Source: Ruminococcus flavefaciens (GTDB lineage Bacteria; Bacillota; Clostridia; Oscillospirales; Ruminococcaceae). From it: 64,000 nucleotides of DNA. Numbering within the stretch: position 1 is the stretch's first letter; each line of letters starts with the position of its first letter. The notes under the pieces are model-generated. The model was not told the DNA's origin. It saw nothing but the letters and a program-made list of their open reading frames with translations, and made no database searches. The DNA is taken from the NCBI RefSeq assembly GCF_900143025.1, contig NZ_FRCT01000002.1:186001-250000 (forward strand), written 5' to 3'. Made by a program: the position numbers and the translations under genes. Below, piece after piece: positions 8,353 to 17,303 of the stretch.

Positions 8353-9141
8353 ATGAGTTCAATAATATTTTTTGACATTGACGGTACTCTTGTTACCGAA
8401 GACGAAAGAGCTATAATTCCCGACAGTACAAGAGAAGCTATAAAAAAGACAAGAGAGAAGGGAAATATAACCTTTATCAATTCCGGCAGAACAGCATTCA
8501 ACATCAGCCCAAGAGTCAAAGAGCTTGGTTTTGATGGATATATATGCGGCTGTGGCACATACATAGAGTATAACGGAGATGTTATTCTTTCGAGTACTAT
8601 CGAAAAGAAAAAATGCAGAGAAATTGCTGAGCTTATGCGCGAGTGTAATGTTACACCTGTGTATGAACATTCCGAAGGCTACTTTTTTGATGACAAAGCT
8701 CCGATGACCGACGGATTAAAATATTTCATGGAAGTTTTTGTCGATTCAGGAATAGATGTAACCGGCAGGGTAGAGGACAATAACTTTGGTTTCGATAAAT
8801 TTGTGATATGGGTAAATCCCAAAAGTGATATGGAAAAATTCAGAAAAGAGATAGGTAAAGATTTTTCCATAATCGACAGAGGAGACGGATTTTTTGAAAA
8901 TGTCCCTCTTGGATTTTCAAAGGCTACAGGAATACAGCATATTCTGAATAAGCTGAATATCCCAATAGAAAATGCATATGCTATAGGCGACAGTGCAAAT
9001 GATCTGCCAATGCTTGAAGCTGTTCCAAACAGCATAGCGATGGGCGGTGCAGAAGTAATATACCCCTATGTTTCGTATATAACCACGCCTATAGAAGAAA
9101 ATGGAATAGCAAATGCGCTGTCTCATTTCGGACTTATTTGA
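8353..9141 (+). CDS. HAD superfamily Cof-type phosphatase
   Basis: 262 residues. Motif I DIDGTL (nucleophile Asp8, acid/base Asp10), motif II INSGR around residue 40, and motif IV GDSANDLPML near residue 215 place it in the Cof/YbjI-like type IIB HAD hydrolases, which have a large C2 cap. These act on sugar phosphates, FMN, pyridoxal phosphate and similar metabolites; the substrate cannot be read from sequence. AAGGAG precedes the ATG by 8 nt. It is a single-gene unit. Confidence 0.88.
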   Translation: MSSIIFFDIDGTLVTEDERAIIPDSTREAIKKTREKGNITFINSGRTAFNISPRVKELGFDGYICGCGTYIEYNGDVILSSTIEKKKCREIAELMRECNVTPVYEHSEGYFFDDKAPMTDGLKYFMEVFVDSGIDVTGRVEDNNFGFDKFVIWVNPKSDMEKFRKEIGKDFSIIDRGDGFFENVPLGFSKATGIQHILNKLNIPIENAYAIGDSANDLPMLEAVPNSIAMGGAEVIYPYVSYITTPIEENGIANALSHFGLI

Positions 9142-9228
9142 ATTCAATATAAGATCATATTAGGCGTTTATTGCTATTCTGGTCAAATATTGCGCTTTTT
9201 TGATAGTTTTTTTTGGCTCTAATTTGAA

Positions 9229-9257
9229 TTGAAAAGTGCAAAATGCTATGTTATAAT
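9229..9257 (+). promoter_or_regulatory. Promoter of the phosphofructokinase gene
   Basis: TTGAAA (9229-9234), 17 nt, TATAAT (9252-9257). Transcription should start near 9264, about 70 nt before the ATG. Confidence 0.75.
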
Positions 9258-9286
9258 ATTATTAAAGCCGCAATGGCAAATATTAT

Positions 9287-9336
9287 GAGAGGGAATGGCT
9301 GAGTTTGGGATATACTCAGTCGAAATATTATTATGA
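9287..9336 (+). promoter_or_regulatory. Unusual translation start region of pfp: displaced SD, hairpin, possible 13-codon leader
   Basis: The only good Shine-Dalgarno (GAGAGGGA, 9287-9294) is 38 nt before the phosphofructokinase ATG (9333). Between them GGCTGAGT (9297-9304) pairs with ACTCAGTC (9314-9321), one G-U, 9-nt loop, which would bring the SD to about 13 nt from the ATG. Alternatively an ATG at 9295 opens a 13-codon frame (MAEFGIYSVEILL) whose TGA overlaps the pfp ATG, suggesting coupling; but its SD spacing is only 1-2 nt. Confidence 0.5.
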
Positions 9337-10550
9337 ATATAGCAGTTGCACAATCAGGTGGACCTACCTGCGCTATAAACGCTTCACTGGCAGGTGTTTA
9401 CAGTGCTGCACAGCGTACTGAGAAAATCGACAAGGTTTATGGAGTCCTTAATGGTATAGAAGGTATCATAAACGAAGAGCTTGTCGATCTTTCAGAAAAG
9501 ATCACAAGCGATGTAAGTTATCAGCTTTTGCTCAGAACTCCGTCAGCTGTACTTGGTTCGTGCAGAAAAAAGCTTCCTGATCACAAAGAAAAAAATGATA
9601 TATATTACAGGATAACAGAAGTTCTCAGAAAGTACGAAATAGGTATGTTCTTTTATATTGGCGGAAATGATTCAATGGATACCGTTGCAAAGTATGCTGC
9701 ATACCTGAAAGATATGGATATAAATGATATAAAGATCATTGGTATACCGAAAACTATAGATAATGATCTTTGCGAAACAGACCATTCTCCCGGATTTGGT
9801 TCGGCTGCAAAATATGTTGCTGCAACTGTTCAGGAAATAACAAGAGACAGCAATGTTTACAGTATTCCATCTGTTACCATTATAGAGACAATGGGACGTC
9901 ATGCAGGCTGGCTTGCTGCTGCATCATGCTGTATCAGAGCAAACGGAGAGTCTGCGCCGCATCTGATATACCTGCCTGAAACAACATTCAGTATAGAAGG
10001 ATTTCTTTCAGATGTAAAGGCTGAGATGAAAAAGCATCGTGCCGTTATAGTTGTAGTATCGGAAGGTGTTAAGACTGCCGAGGGAAAATTTGCAGCAGAA
10101 GAATATCAGTCCGGCCAGAAGGACGTTTTTGGTCACAGTTATCTATCAGGTATAGGCAAGTTCCTTGAAAAGCTTGTAGCTGCTGAGATAGGCTGTAAAG
10201 TACGTTCGATCGAGCTCAATGTAATGCAGAGATGCAGCTCTCATATAGCATCGCTTGAAGATATAAGGTCATCTGAGGCAATAGGTATGGCAGCTGTAAA
10301 GGCTGGACTTGATGGACAGACAGGCTGTATGATGACATTTGTAAGAGAGTCAAATATGCCGTACAGTTATAGAATAAGCTCTGTTGAAGCATCAAAGGCT
10401 GCTAATTCAGAAAAATTCTTCCCGCGTGAATGGATAAACGAAAAAGGTAATAATGTATTACCGCCTGCATACGATTATCTTATGCCGCTTATTCAGGGCG
10501 AGCTTCATGCAATAATGAAAAATGGTATGCCATTAAATTTTGTAATATAA
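9333..10550 (+). CDS. pfp: Diphosphate-dependent 6-phosphofructokinase
   Basis: Phosphorylates fructose 6-phosphate, reversibly when pyrophosphate is the donor. 405 residues. The donor-site signature is GGNDSMDT: the residue equivalent to Gly104 of the E. coli ATP enzyme is Asp. PKTIDNDL has Lys where ATP enzymes have Gly (PGTIDND). Both substitutions mark PPi-dependent enzymes. The N-terminus VAQSGGPTCAINASL and the later ETMGRHAGWLA motif are typical. It is monocistronic between its promoter and terminator. The start codon ATG 9333 has no SD at normal distance; see the entry on its leader. PPi use saves ATP in glycolysis, common in cellulolytic Clostridia. Confidence 0.92.
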   Translation: MNIAVAQSGGPTCAINASLAGVYSAAQRTEKIDKVYGVLNGIEGIINEELVDLSEKITSDVSYQLLLRTPSAVLGSCRKKLPDHKEKNDIYYRITEVLRKYEIGMFFYIGGNDSMDTVAKYAAYLKDMDINDIKIIGIPKTIDNDLCETDHSPGFGSAAKYVAATVQEITRDSNVYSIPSVTIIETMGRHAGWLAAASCCIRANGESAPHLIYLPETTFSIEGFLSDVKAEMKKHRAVIVVVSEGVKTAEGKFAAEEYQSGQKDVFGHSYLSGIGKFLEKLVAAEIGCKVRSIELNVMQRCSSHIASLEDIRSSEAIGMAAVKAGLDGQTGCMMTFVRESNMPYSYRISSVEASKAANSEKFFPREWINEKGNNVLPPAYDYLMPLIQGELHAIMKNGMPLNFVI

Positions 10551-10556
10551 TATGAA

Positions 10557-10583
10557 AAAGCCTCTTAATAATAAGGAGGCTTT
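10557..10583 (+). terminator. Terminator of pfp
   Basis: Stem AAAGCCTC/GAGGCTTT with a one-base bulge, then TTTCTTATTTTTT. Confidence 0.8.
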
Positions 10584-10604
10584 CTTATTTTTTATCGAAA
10601 CAAG

Positions 10605-10630
10605 AAAAGCGGCTCATTCGAGCCGCTTTT
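10605..10630. terminator. Terminator of the cellulase gene (minus strand)
   Basis: An 11-bp stem AAAAGCGGCTC/GAGCCGCTTTT with a 4-nt loop, right after the cellulase stop. T runs on both sides make it bidirectional. Confidence 0.85.
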
Positions 10631-10635
10631 TACTA

Positions 10636-13464
10636 TTAAAGAGATTTTACATTTCCAAGAAGGAATTCCTGTATTCTAAGAGCGTCATTTGAGGTAAGAC
10701 CCTTGCTTGATGTATCAACATCAGCATTCTTTTCGCCCTGCTCAGTAATACGGTTCTTATCTGAACCCTTTGAGCTGTACTTGTCAGGATTTGCAAGTGA
10801 CTGCATGATAAGAACGATATCAGACATATCAACCTGACCGTCACAGTTTGCATCACCCTTTAAGCCCTTATCTTCAGTTGATTCCTTAGGACCTGTTGTA
10901 GGAACTACTGCCTCTGCTTTTGTTCCGTCAGGTTCTTCGCCCCAGATAAGCTTGTCATCAGCGTAAAGTGTTACCTTATTTGTAATAGCTGAAGCTGCAT
11001 TATCGTCCTCGAAGCTTACGAGGTCATCGTAGCTGTAGTCGTTTGAAGAATCCCACTCAGGATAGATATTCTTGTCAGGATCCATCTTTGTAGTAAGAGC
11101 GAACTGATATACACGGCTGCCGTAGAACTTACAATCCTTCCATGTTACATCAACATAATATGTACCGTTGTCATCATACTTTACAGGATCTGAAAGAACA
11201 GCGTGTGACTTGTTGTTTGTATAACCTGCTTCCTGGTCATAGTCGATACGGGAAACGATATAATCAATGCCGTAGCCCTCGTCAATAAGCTCCTTGATAT
11301 TGAAGTAGTATCTTGCCTTTACATCACATTCAAATCTTGGCGGATTTGTTGTTCTGTTGTGAAGAACGAGCTTGAGCTGAATACCGTCAGCCTTTTCCTG
11401 AGCTTTACCTGCTGATACAAAGTATCCAACAGGAAGCGGATCGCCGTTTTCGTCTACCTGATCGTAGCCGATAGCGTTCTCAGACATATTGAAGTCTTCA
11501 ATGATGTGGTTTTCCTTTTCGTACTCCTTGCCCTTTGCACCGTAGTAGTGGTAAAGTCCTGCAAGGTCGCCGCAGAAGCCTGCGTTATAGTCATCAGTAA
11601 CTTCGTTGTAGATGTAGTCCTTTGTTTCGTCAACGTGATTGTCCTTGAGGTCAGGACCGCCAACGAGAGCACCCCAGAGGGTGTGTACCTGAACTATCGG
11701 ATCGTCCATGCTCTGTGTAGCTGAGCAGTGTGATGAACGATGATGTGGATGTGAAGCGAAGTTGTATTCATAACCTACTTCGTAAGAGTAACCCATAGGG
11801 TTCTTGCCAAGGATGTATTCCATCTGAGCCTTTGCCCAGGGGAGGAATGTTTCATCGCCTGTAGTCTTAGCGTATACACAAGCACAGAGACCTGCTGCTG
11901 TGTTGTAACGAGCTGAACCGTAGCCTGAAACAACTGCCCAACCGTTAGGTGACTTAGCAATGAAGTCGCCGCTTGTTTCGCTGTCAGGGAGTTCAGGGAT
12001 CTTATCGCAAGTCATCGGCATATTCCAGAGATAATCGTCTCTGCCGAAGTACTTATGACCGTGAACAGGCTCATAGCCCCAATCAGAACAATCAGTTGTC
12101 TTAGAGCAGCCTGACCAGAACTCAAGGTTGTAACGGAAGATGTACCAGTCACGTGCGAGGTTTGTTACAGGAGCAAGCTTAGCGAAAACTCCGCCCCAAA
12201 CAGTATCCCAGCAGTGAACCCAGATATTCTGCCAGCAGTTACCTGTATCAGTAATGATACGCTTCATATAGCCTGTGTAAGCGTAAGAAGGCTGCTGACC
12301 GGTCTGATTCTCTTCATCATATGAACCGCTGTCAGAAATTGGCTTAGAAGTATCAACTGCGATAATATCGTCTATATAATCATAGTTTTCTGTACAGTAG
12401 TAGAGCCATACAGCAGCCCATGCAAGCTCATCGTAGTCATAGCTTGATGTATAGAAGCCGCCGTCGTAACCAAGACTCGAGTTGCTTGGAACCATACCGG
12501 GCTTCCAATCCTCGATGTGAGTCTTTACAGCAAAATCGTAAAGAGCCTTAGCGTATTTAAGACACTTCTCAGCGTAATCAGGATCTGTATCCTTGAAGTT
12601 GAGGTAGTTGATAGCAAGTGAAGCAGAAGCACCTGCACACTGATCGGAAGCAGGCATTTCTTCTGTAGCGAAATAAGCAGGACGCTTAACAGCACATGAT
12701 GAAGAAGCAACCATTGTGTTATCTACCTGAAGCTCAGGAGGACACCAGTAGTTATGGTCGTTGTTACCCTCTCCGACCTGATAACAATAAGCGATTACGT
12801 TATCATCTTCATCCATGAATGTAGCCTTCATGAAGTAGTCGTTGATCCAGCGAAGCTCGTCTTCAACGTGTTTCTGGAGACCCATATCTATATAATCGTC
12901 ACGGAATTCATAATAACCCCAGCCAACAGTAGAAGCGGAGTAACTGCCTGGGAGACCGAACTTAACGTGGTCACCGGCATCGTGCCAGCCGCCTGTAAGA
13001 TCAAGAGTACCGTTTCCGTCAGGATCGAGATATTTCTTGTTTGCGTCGATGAATTTCTGGCTCATGTTTACGCCTACATAGAGATTAGGATCATCGTCGC
13101 CGAGATTTGGCTTGGCTTTACCTTCGTCGCCCTGACCAAGACCCTGATCCGTTTTAAGCTGATCATCAGTTTTGCCCTTGCCGACTGTAGGCATCGGATT
13201 CATTGGCTGAAGCGGGATCTCAGCGTCGATAACGTGACAATTCGAACGCCATGAATAGTAACCGTCATCAGCAACCTCATCACCGCACTTGTTAGCATCG
13301 TAGAAGCACAGCGCAAGCTGTAAAGCCTCTGCGAAATTGTGGTAATTGTTTTCTTTGCCCTCAGTGATAACTGCGGCATTTGCGCTTGTGATACCGCACG
13401 AAAGAATCGTAGCGGCAGCAGACAAGCAGGCTAATGATTTTTTGAATATCTTCGCCTTTTTCAT
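10636..13464 (-). CDS. Cellulosomal GH9 endoglucanase with CBM3c and type I dockerin
   Basis: A secreted 942-residue cellulase. Order: signal peptide (1-30, cleavage after ANA), GH9 catalytic module (about 40-650), CBM3c-like module (about 680-850), linker, dockerin (about 866-942). GH9 signatures: GGWHDAGDHVKFG (catalytic Asp in DAGD, 162-165), HPHHRSSH, and NEVTDDYNAGF with the acid Glu621. The region from SWR (71-73) to GGW holds about 85 residues, longer than in short GH9s, and includes an acidic KTDDQ...GDDDP insert. The dockerin has two Ca2+-loop repeats: DANCDGQVDMSD (871-882) and the DVDTSSKGLTSND segment (915-927). CBM3c fused to GH9 usually gives processive endoglucanases. RBS AAAGGAAG. 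It lies 76 nt after yerC on the same strand; no separate promoter is obvious. Confidence 0.95.
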   Translation of the reverse strand: MKKAKIFKKSLACLSAAATILSCGITSANAAVITEGKENNYHNFAEALQLALCFYDANKCGDEVADDGYYSWRSNCHVIDAEIPLQPMNPMPTVGKGKTDDQLKTDQGLGQGDEGKAKPNLGDDDPNLYVGVNMSQKFIDANKKYLDPDGNGTLDLTGGWHDAGDHVKFGLPGSYSASTVGWGYYEFRDDYIDMGLQKHVEDELRWINDYFMKATFMDEDDNVIAYCYQVGEGNNDHNYWCPPELQVDNTMVASSSCAVKRPAYFATEEMPASDQCAGASASLAINYLNFKDTDPDYAEKCLKYAKALYDFAVKTHIEDWKPGMVPSNSSLGYDGGFYTSSYDYDELAWAAVWLYYCTENYDYIDDIIAVDTSKPISDSGSYDEENQTGQQPSYAYTGYMKRIITDTGNCWQNIWVHCWDTVWGGVFAKLAPVTNLARDWYIFRYNLEFWSGCSKTTDCSDWGYEPVHGHKYFGRDDYLWNMPMTCDKIPELPDSETSGDFIAKSPNGWAVVSGYGSARYNTAAGLCACVYAKTTGDETFLPWAKAQMEYILGKNPMGYSYEVGYEYNFASHPHHRSSHCSATQSMDDPIVQVHTLWGALVGGPDLKDNHVDETKDYIYNEVTDDYNAGFCGDLAGLYHYYGAKGKEYEKENHIIEDFNMSENAIGYDQVDENGDPLPVGYFVSAGKAQEKADGIQLKLVLHNRTTNPPRFECDVKARYYFNIKELIDEGYGIDYIVSRIDYDQEAGYTNNKSHAVLSDPVKYDDNGTYYVDVTWKDCKFYGSRVYQFALTTKMDPDKNIYPEWDSSNDYSYDDLVSFEDDNAASAITNKVTLYADDKLIWGEEPDGTKAEAVVPTTGPKESTEDKGLKGDANCDGQVDMSDIVLIMQSLANPDKYSSKGSDKNRITEQGEKNADVDTSSKGLTSNDALRIQEFLLGNVKSL

Positions 13465-13501
13465 GTCAAATCTTCCTTTCGAGAGTAATTATTTCATGGG
13501 A

Positions 13502-13523
13502 TTTTCTCGTGCCTCGGAGAAAA
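13502..13523 (-). other. Hairpin between yerC and the cellulase gene
   Basis: TTTTCTC (13502-13508) and GAGAAAA (13517-13523) form a 7-bp stem with an 8-nt loop, in the 76-nt gap between yerC and the cellulase gene. No T run follows on the minus strand (TCCC), so a processing or stability element is more likely than a terminator. Confidence 0.4.
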
Positions 13524-13540
13524 ACCATAATAACCACAAA

Positions 13541-13843
13541 TTATTTGAGCAGATTTTTCTTTTTCAGTCTGTCAAAAACAATATTATAGCCATCGTTTCC
13601 GTCTTTTAAAGAACGATTTACTCTGCTGATAGTAGCAGTACTTGCACCTGTTTCGGTAACGATACTGTTGTATACTCTGTGTTCGTCAAGGAGCTTTGCA
13701 ACGTGAAGACGCTGAGCAAATGCCTTGAGTTCGATGCTTGTGCAGAGATCATCAAAAAATTTATAACAATCATCTACTGAGTCGAGTGTTAGAATAGCTT
13801 CAAAAAGCAGATCCATGCTGTCTGATTTTATTTTATCGATCAT
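13541..13843 (-). CDS. yerC: YerC/YecD family TrpR-related regulator
   Basis: 100 residues. The sequence DDLCTSIELKAFAQRLHVAKLL then ETGASTATISRVNRSL is the TrpR-like helix-turn-helix of the YerC/YecD family (TIGR02531-type). It is a small dimeric DNA-binding protein with unknown regulon; unlike TrpR it is not known to respond to tryptophan. GGAGAAT precedes the ATG. It is transcribed leftwards towards the cellulase, with a 76-nt gap and no clear terminator, so the two may be co-transcribed. Confidence 0.88.
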   Translation of the reverse strand: MIDKIKSDSMDLLFEAILTLDSVDDCYKFFDDLCTSIELKAFAQRLHVAKLLDEHRVYNSIVTETGASTATISRVNRSLKDGNDGYNIVFDRLKKKNLLK

Positions 13844-13894
13844 ATTTAATTCTCCAATCTGCCAAAAGGCGTGTAAAACGATTTCTTACTTTAC

Positions 13895-13923
13895 ATTTTA
13901 ACACATTATTCCGTAAAAGTAAA
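13895..13923 (-). promoter_or_regulatory. Promoter of yerC (and possibly the cellulase)
   Basis: On the minus strand: TTTACT (13923-13918), 17 nt, TAAAAT (13900-13895). Confidence 0.55.
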
Positions 13924-14209
13924 GACCTTTTCACTACAAAAACATACGGTATAAAAATGCTTTTATATTAAATAAGAAACAACACCTTTGTGTATATGAT
14001 ATCACATTCTCAACAAAAAGTAAAGAATATTTCTGAAAGATCGCAAAATTTGGGCATAGGCTCTAAAAATCCGCAAATTTTCATATGCAAAGTAAATACT
14101 TCCAAATTAAAAGACAACTTAAATTATGTGATGCGATAATTTTTTAATTACATATAGTATGATTTGGCTTATATATTTTCTTGTATTTTTTTCAAACTCA
14201 AACAAGGGG

Positions 14210-14238
14210 TTGAATTTTTTTAAGATTTATAGTATAAT
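14210..14238 (+). promoter_or_regulatory. Promoter of lon
   Basis: TTGAAT (14210-14215), 17 nt, TATAAT (14233-14238). No CIRCE or CtsR-like repeat is evident. Confidence 0.7.
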
Positions 14239-14303
14239 ATTTGAAGGACGATTTTTTCGTTTTATGAGGATAAATATGATACCTACAGAAATGCGGTGAT
14301 TTT

Positions 14304-16646
14304 ATGGAGCAAACCATTAAAAGCGATAAAAATATAGAAGAAGCGAACATTCTTTATACAGTTGCAATGAGAGGTCTTGTTGCTTTCCCGAAAATGGTAA
14401 TGCATTTTGATGTTTCGCGCAGTAAATCGGTTGCTGCCGTGGAGCGTTCACTTAAAGAAGGCAGCAAGCTTTTCCTTGTTACTCAGCATGAAGCGTATGT
14501 TGAAAATCCGAAGGCTTCTGATCTGTATAAAGTTGGAGTTGTTGCGGAAGTAAAGCAGGTGCTGAAGCTTCCCGACAATATCATGAAAGTTCTTGTAGAA
14601 GGCGTATACAAGGCTAATCTTGTAAGACTTATTGATGACGGGGAAGTTCTTAAAGCCGAGGTAAAGCATACTCCCACATATTCGAGGACTAAGATCGACG
14701 AAGTAGAAGCAGAAGCACTTATGCGTTCTGTAAAAGATATATTTGAGCGCTACGCTTCGTTCTTTCCGAGGATGCCGAAGGAGCTTCTCACTTCAATAAT
14801 TACACAGGATTCTCCTGTAAAGCTTTTTGAAACAGTTACCTTTAACTGTAATCTTAATTATCGTGATAAGCAGACTCTTCTTGAAGAGACAAATGTTATA
14901 AACAAGCTTTCCGTTCTCTTTGCTTGTCTGACTTCAGAGGTAGAGATTTTAGAGCTTGAAAACCTTATAAATGAGCAGACAAAAAACAGCATCGATAAAG
15001 GTCAGCGAGAGTTTTATCTCCGTGAGCAGCTTAGAGTTATCCAGGAGCAGCTCGGTGAAGACGAAGGCGATGAGGCTTTTGGTTATATTAACGATATAAT
15101 GGAGCTGAAAATAGACGAAAAGAGCAAAGAAAAGCTTCTTAAAGAAGCAGATAAGCTTACAAAGCTGCCCCCGTCATCACAGGAAGCTTTTGTTATAAAG
15201 AATTATCTTGATACAGTTCTTGACCTGCCTTGGGGAAAATATACCAAAGCAAAGCTGTCTATGGACAAGGCTGAGGCAGTTCTTGAAAAGGATCATTATG
15301 GCCTGAAAAAGGTAAAGGAGCGTATTCTTGAATTCCTTGCCGTTCATATGCTGAATCCGGAAATAAAAGGACAGATAATCTGTCTTGCCGGCCCTCCTGG
15401 TATTGGTAAGACTTCTATTGCCAAGTCTATAGCAAAAGCAATGGGAAGAAAGTATGCACGAGTTTCACTTGGCGGAGTACGTGACGAAGCTGATATAAGA
15501 GGTCACAGAAAGACCTATGTCGGAGCGATGCCGGGACGTATCATAACTGCTATATCACAGGCAGGCTCGGCAAACCCGCTTATTCTGTTTGATGAGATCG
15601 ACAAGCTTTGCAGTGACATAAAAGGCGATCCTTCATCAGCAATGCTCGAAGTGCTTGATGCAGAGCAGAACAATGCTTTCCGCGATCATTTCATAGAAGT
15701 ACCTTTTGATCTCAGCAAGGCGGTATTTATCACAACTGCAAATAATGTCAGCGCAATACCTGCTCCGCTTCTTGACAGAATGGAAGTTATCGAACTGCCG
15801 AGCTATACAGCTGAGGAAAAATTCCATATTGCCAAAGAACATCTTGTGCCCAAGCAGCTCAAAGAGCAGGGCTTAAAGGCATCACAGCTCAAAATAACCG
15901 ACGATGCTATAAATGAACTTATCCAGTATTACACCAAGGAAGCAGGCGTGCGTTCACTTGAAAGAAGCATAGCTTCGCTGTGCAGAAAAACAGCCAAAAA
16001 AATAGCTTCGGAAGAAGCTAAAAAGGTAACTATAAAAGCAAAGGATATAAGTAATTATCTTGGCATACGGAAATATCTCGGTGACCTTTCTTCCCAGAAG
16101 GATCAGGTAGGTGTTGTTAATGGTCTTGCGTGGACATCTGTCGGCGGAGTTCTTATGCCTATCGAGGTTCTCATAATGAAGGGAACCGGCAAGATAGAGG
16201 TAACAGGCTCGCTTGGCGATGTTATGAAGGAAAGCTCAAAGATAGCAGTCAGCTATGTTCGCAGTATTGCCGAAAAATACGGCATTAACCCTGATTTTTA
16301 CAAGGAAAATGATATTCATATCCACGCTCCCGAGGGTGCTGTTCCTAAGGACGGCCCTTCCGCAGGTGTTACCATGACTACTGCACTTGTTTCTGCACTT
16401 TCAGGTACCAAAATAAGATCAGATGTAGCTATGACAGGAGAAGTTACACTTCACGGAAAGGTACTTCCCATAGGCGGACTGCGCGAGAAAACTATGGCAG
16501 CTTACAAATCAGGTATAAAGACTGTTATTATACCTATAGCAAATAAGCCTGATCTTGAGGAAGTAGATAAGGTGGTAAAGGACGCTATAGAATTTGTGTA
16601 CGCAGAGGATCTTAAAGACGTTCTTGATACTGCGCTTATAAAATAA
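14304..16646 (+). CDS. lon: ATP-dependent protease LonA
   Basis: A cytosolic AAA+ serine protease that removes misfolded and regulatory proteins. 780 residues: N-terminal substrate domain (about 15-220), coiled coil, AAA+ module with Walker A GPPGIGKT (363-370) and Walker B LILFDEIDK, and the protease domain with the catalytic dyad Ser686 (PKDGPSAG) and Lys729 (LREKTMAA). It starts at an ATG with only a weak SD (GCGGTGA). It is first of the tight cluster lon-engB-lysA; engB begins 24 nt after the lon stop. Confidence 0.97.
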   Translation: MEQTIKSDKNIEEANILYTVAMRGLVAFPKMVMHFDVSRSKSVAAVERSLKEGSKLFLVTQHEAYVENPKASDLYKVGVVAEVKQVLKLPDNIMKVLVEGVYKANLVRLIDDGEVLKAEVKHTPTYSRTKIDEVEAEALMRSVKDIFERYASFFPRMPKELLTSIITQDSPVKLFETVTFNCNLNYRDKQTLLEETNVINKLSVLFACLTSEVEILELENLINEQTKNSIDKGQREFYLREQLRVIQEQLGEDEGDEAFGYINDIMELKIDEKSKEKLLKEADKLTKLPPSSQEAFVIKNYLDTVLDLPWGKYTKAKLSMDKAEAVLEKDHYGLKKVKERILEFLAVHMLNPEIKGQIICLAGPPGIGKTSIAKSIAKAMGRKYARVSLGGVRDEADIRGHRKTYVGAMPGRIITAISQAGSANPLILFDEIDKLCSDIKGDPSSAMLEVLDAEQNNAFRDHFIEVPFDLSKAVFITTANNVSAIPAPLLDRMEVIELPSYTAEEKFHIAKEHLVPKQLKEQGLKASQLKITDDAINELIQYYTKEAGVRSLERSIASLCRKTAKKIASEEAKKVTIKAKDISNYLGIRKYLGDLSSQKDQVGVVNGLAWTSVGGVLMPIEVLIMKGTGKIEVTGSLGDVMKESSKIAVSYVRSIAEKYGINPDFYKENDIHIHAPEGAVPKDGPSAGVTMTTALVSALSGTKIRSDVAMTGEVTLHGKVLPIGGLREKTMAAYKSGIKTVIIPIANKPDLEEVDKVVKDAIEFVYAEDLKDVLDTALIK

Positions 16647-16670
16647 AATTCAGATAAGGAGGAAAACGCC

Positions 16671-17279
16671 GTGAAGCTGAATTACAACAAAGCGGAGTTT
16701 ACCGCCGCATATGGAAAATTTTCTCAGATACCTGCGCCTGAGAGGATAGAGATAGCATTTGCAGGACATTCAAATGTCGGAAAATCAACTCTTATAAATA
16801 AGCTTTTTAACAGGAAAAATCTTGCGAGGGTAAGCTCTGTTCCCGGAAAAACAGCAACGATAAATTTCTATGGCCTGGAGAATATCTATTTTGTAGATCT
16901 CCCCGGATACGGATATGCAAAGGTTGCAAAATCCGAGAAAGAGCGCTGGTCGGGGCTTATTGAGGGCTACCTCAGCTCTGACAGAGATATAAGACTTGTT
17001 TTTATGTTGGTTGATATGCGTCACGCACCGACGAAAGATGATATTCAGATGATAAATTATCTTATAGATACGGAAATGCCCTTTGTACTCGTTCTCACAA
17101 AAGCCGATAAGCTTAACAAGAGCGAGAGAGCAAAGCGCCTCGAAGCTTTCAAGGACGAGATACCGTGCTTTGAGGATATTCATGTAATACCTTTTTCTTC
17201 CCAGACGTTCGAAGGAGTAGAGGAACTCAGACAGATTGTCGAGGATATCACAGATGACAATGACGTCGCTGTTGAATAA
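16671..17279 (+). CDS. engB: Ribosome biogenesis GTPase YsxC/EngB
   Basis: A GTPase needed for late assembly of the 50S subunit. 202 residues: G1 GHSNVGKST (around residue 30), G2 region PGKTATINFY, G3 DLPGYGYA, G4 TKAD, and a C-terminal G5-like SSQTFEG. The start is GTG at 16671, supported by a perfect AAGGAGG 8 nt upstream. The lon-engB order is conserved in many Firmicutes. Confidence 0.96.
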   Translation: MKLNYNKAEFTAAYGKFSQIPAPERIEIAFAGHSNVGKSTLINKLFNRKNLARVSSVPGKTATINFYGLENIYFVDLPGYGYAKVAKSEKERWSGLIEGYLSSDRDIRLVFMLVDMRHAPTKDDIQMINYLIDTEMPFVLVLTKADKLNKSERAKRLEAFKDEIPCFEDIHVIPFSSQTFEGVEELRQIVEDITDDNDVAVE

Positions 17280-17303
17280 ATTATACCCGAAAGGATGTTA
17301 AAA

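Larger units (their letters stand above)
13844..14303. other. 460-nt divergent intergenic region yerC/lon
   Basis: Very AT-rich, with no credible reading frame. It holds the yerC promoter near 13895-13923, the lon promoter at 14210-14238, and between them a repeat-like stretch (CGCAAAATTT near 14043, CGCAAATTTT near 14072) whose role I cannot assign. Confidence 0.6.

Noticed and set aside
12754..13254. Long plus-strand open frame (166 codons) inside the cellulase gene
   Set aside because: Antisense shadow of a gene with strong codon bias; no RBS and a random-looking product.
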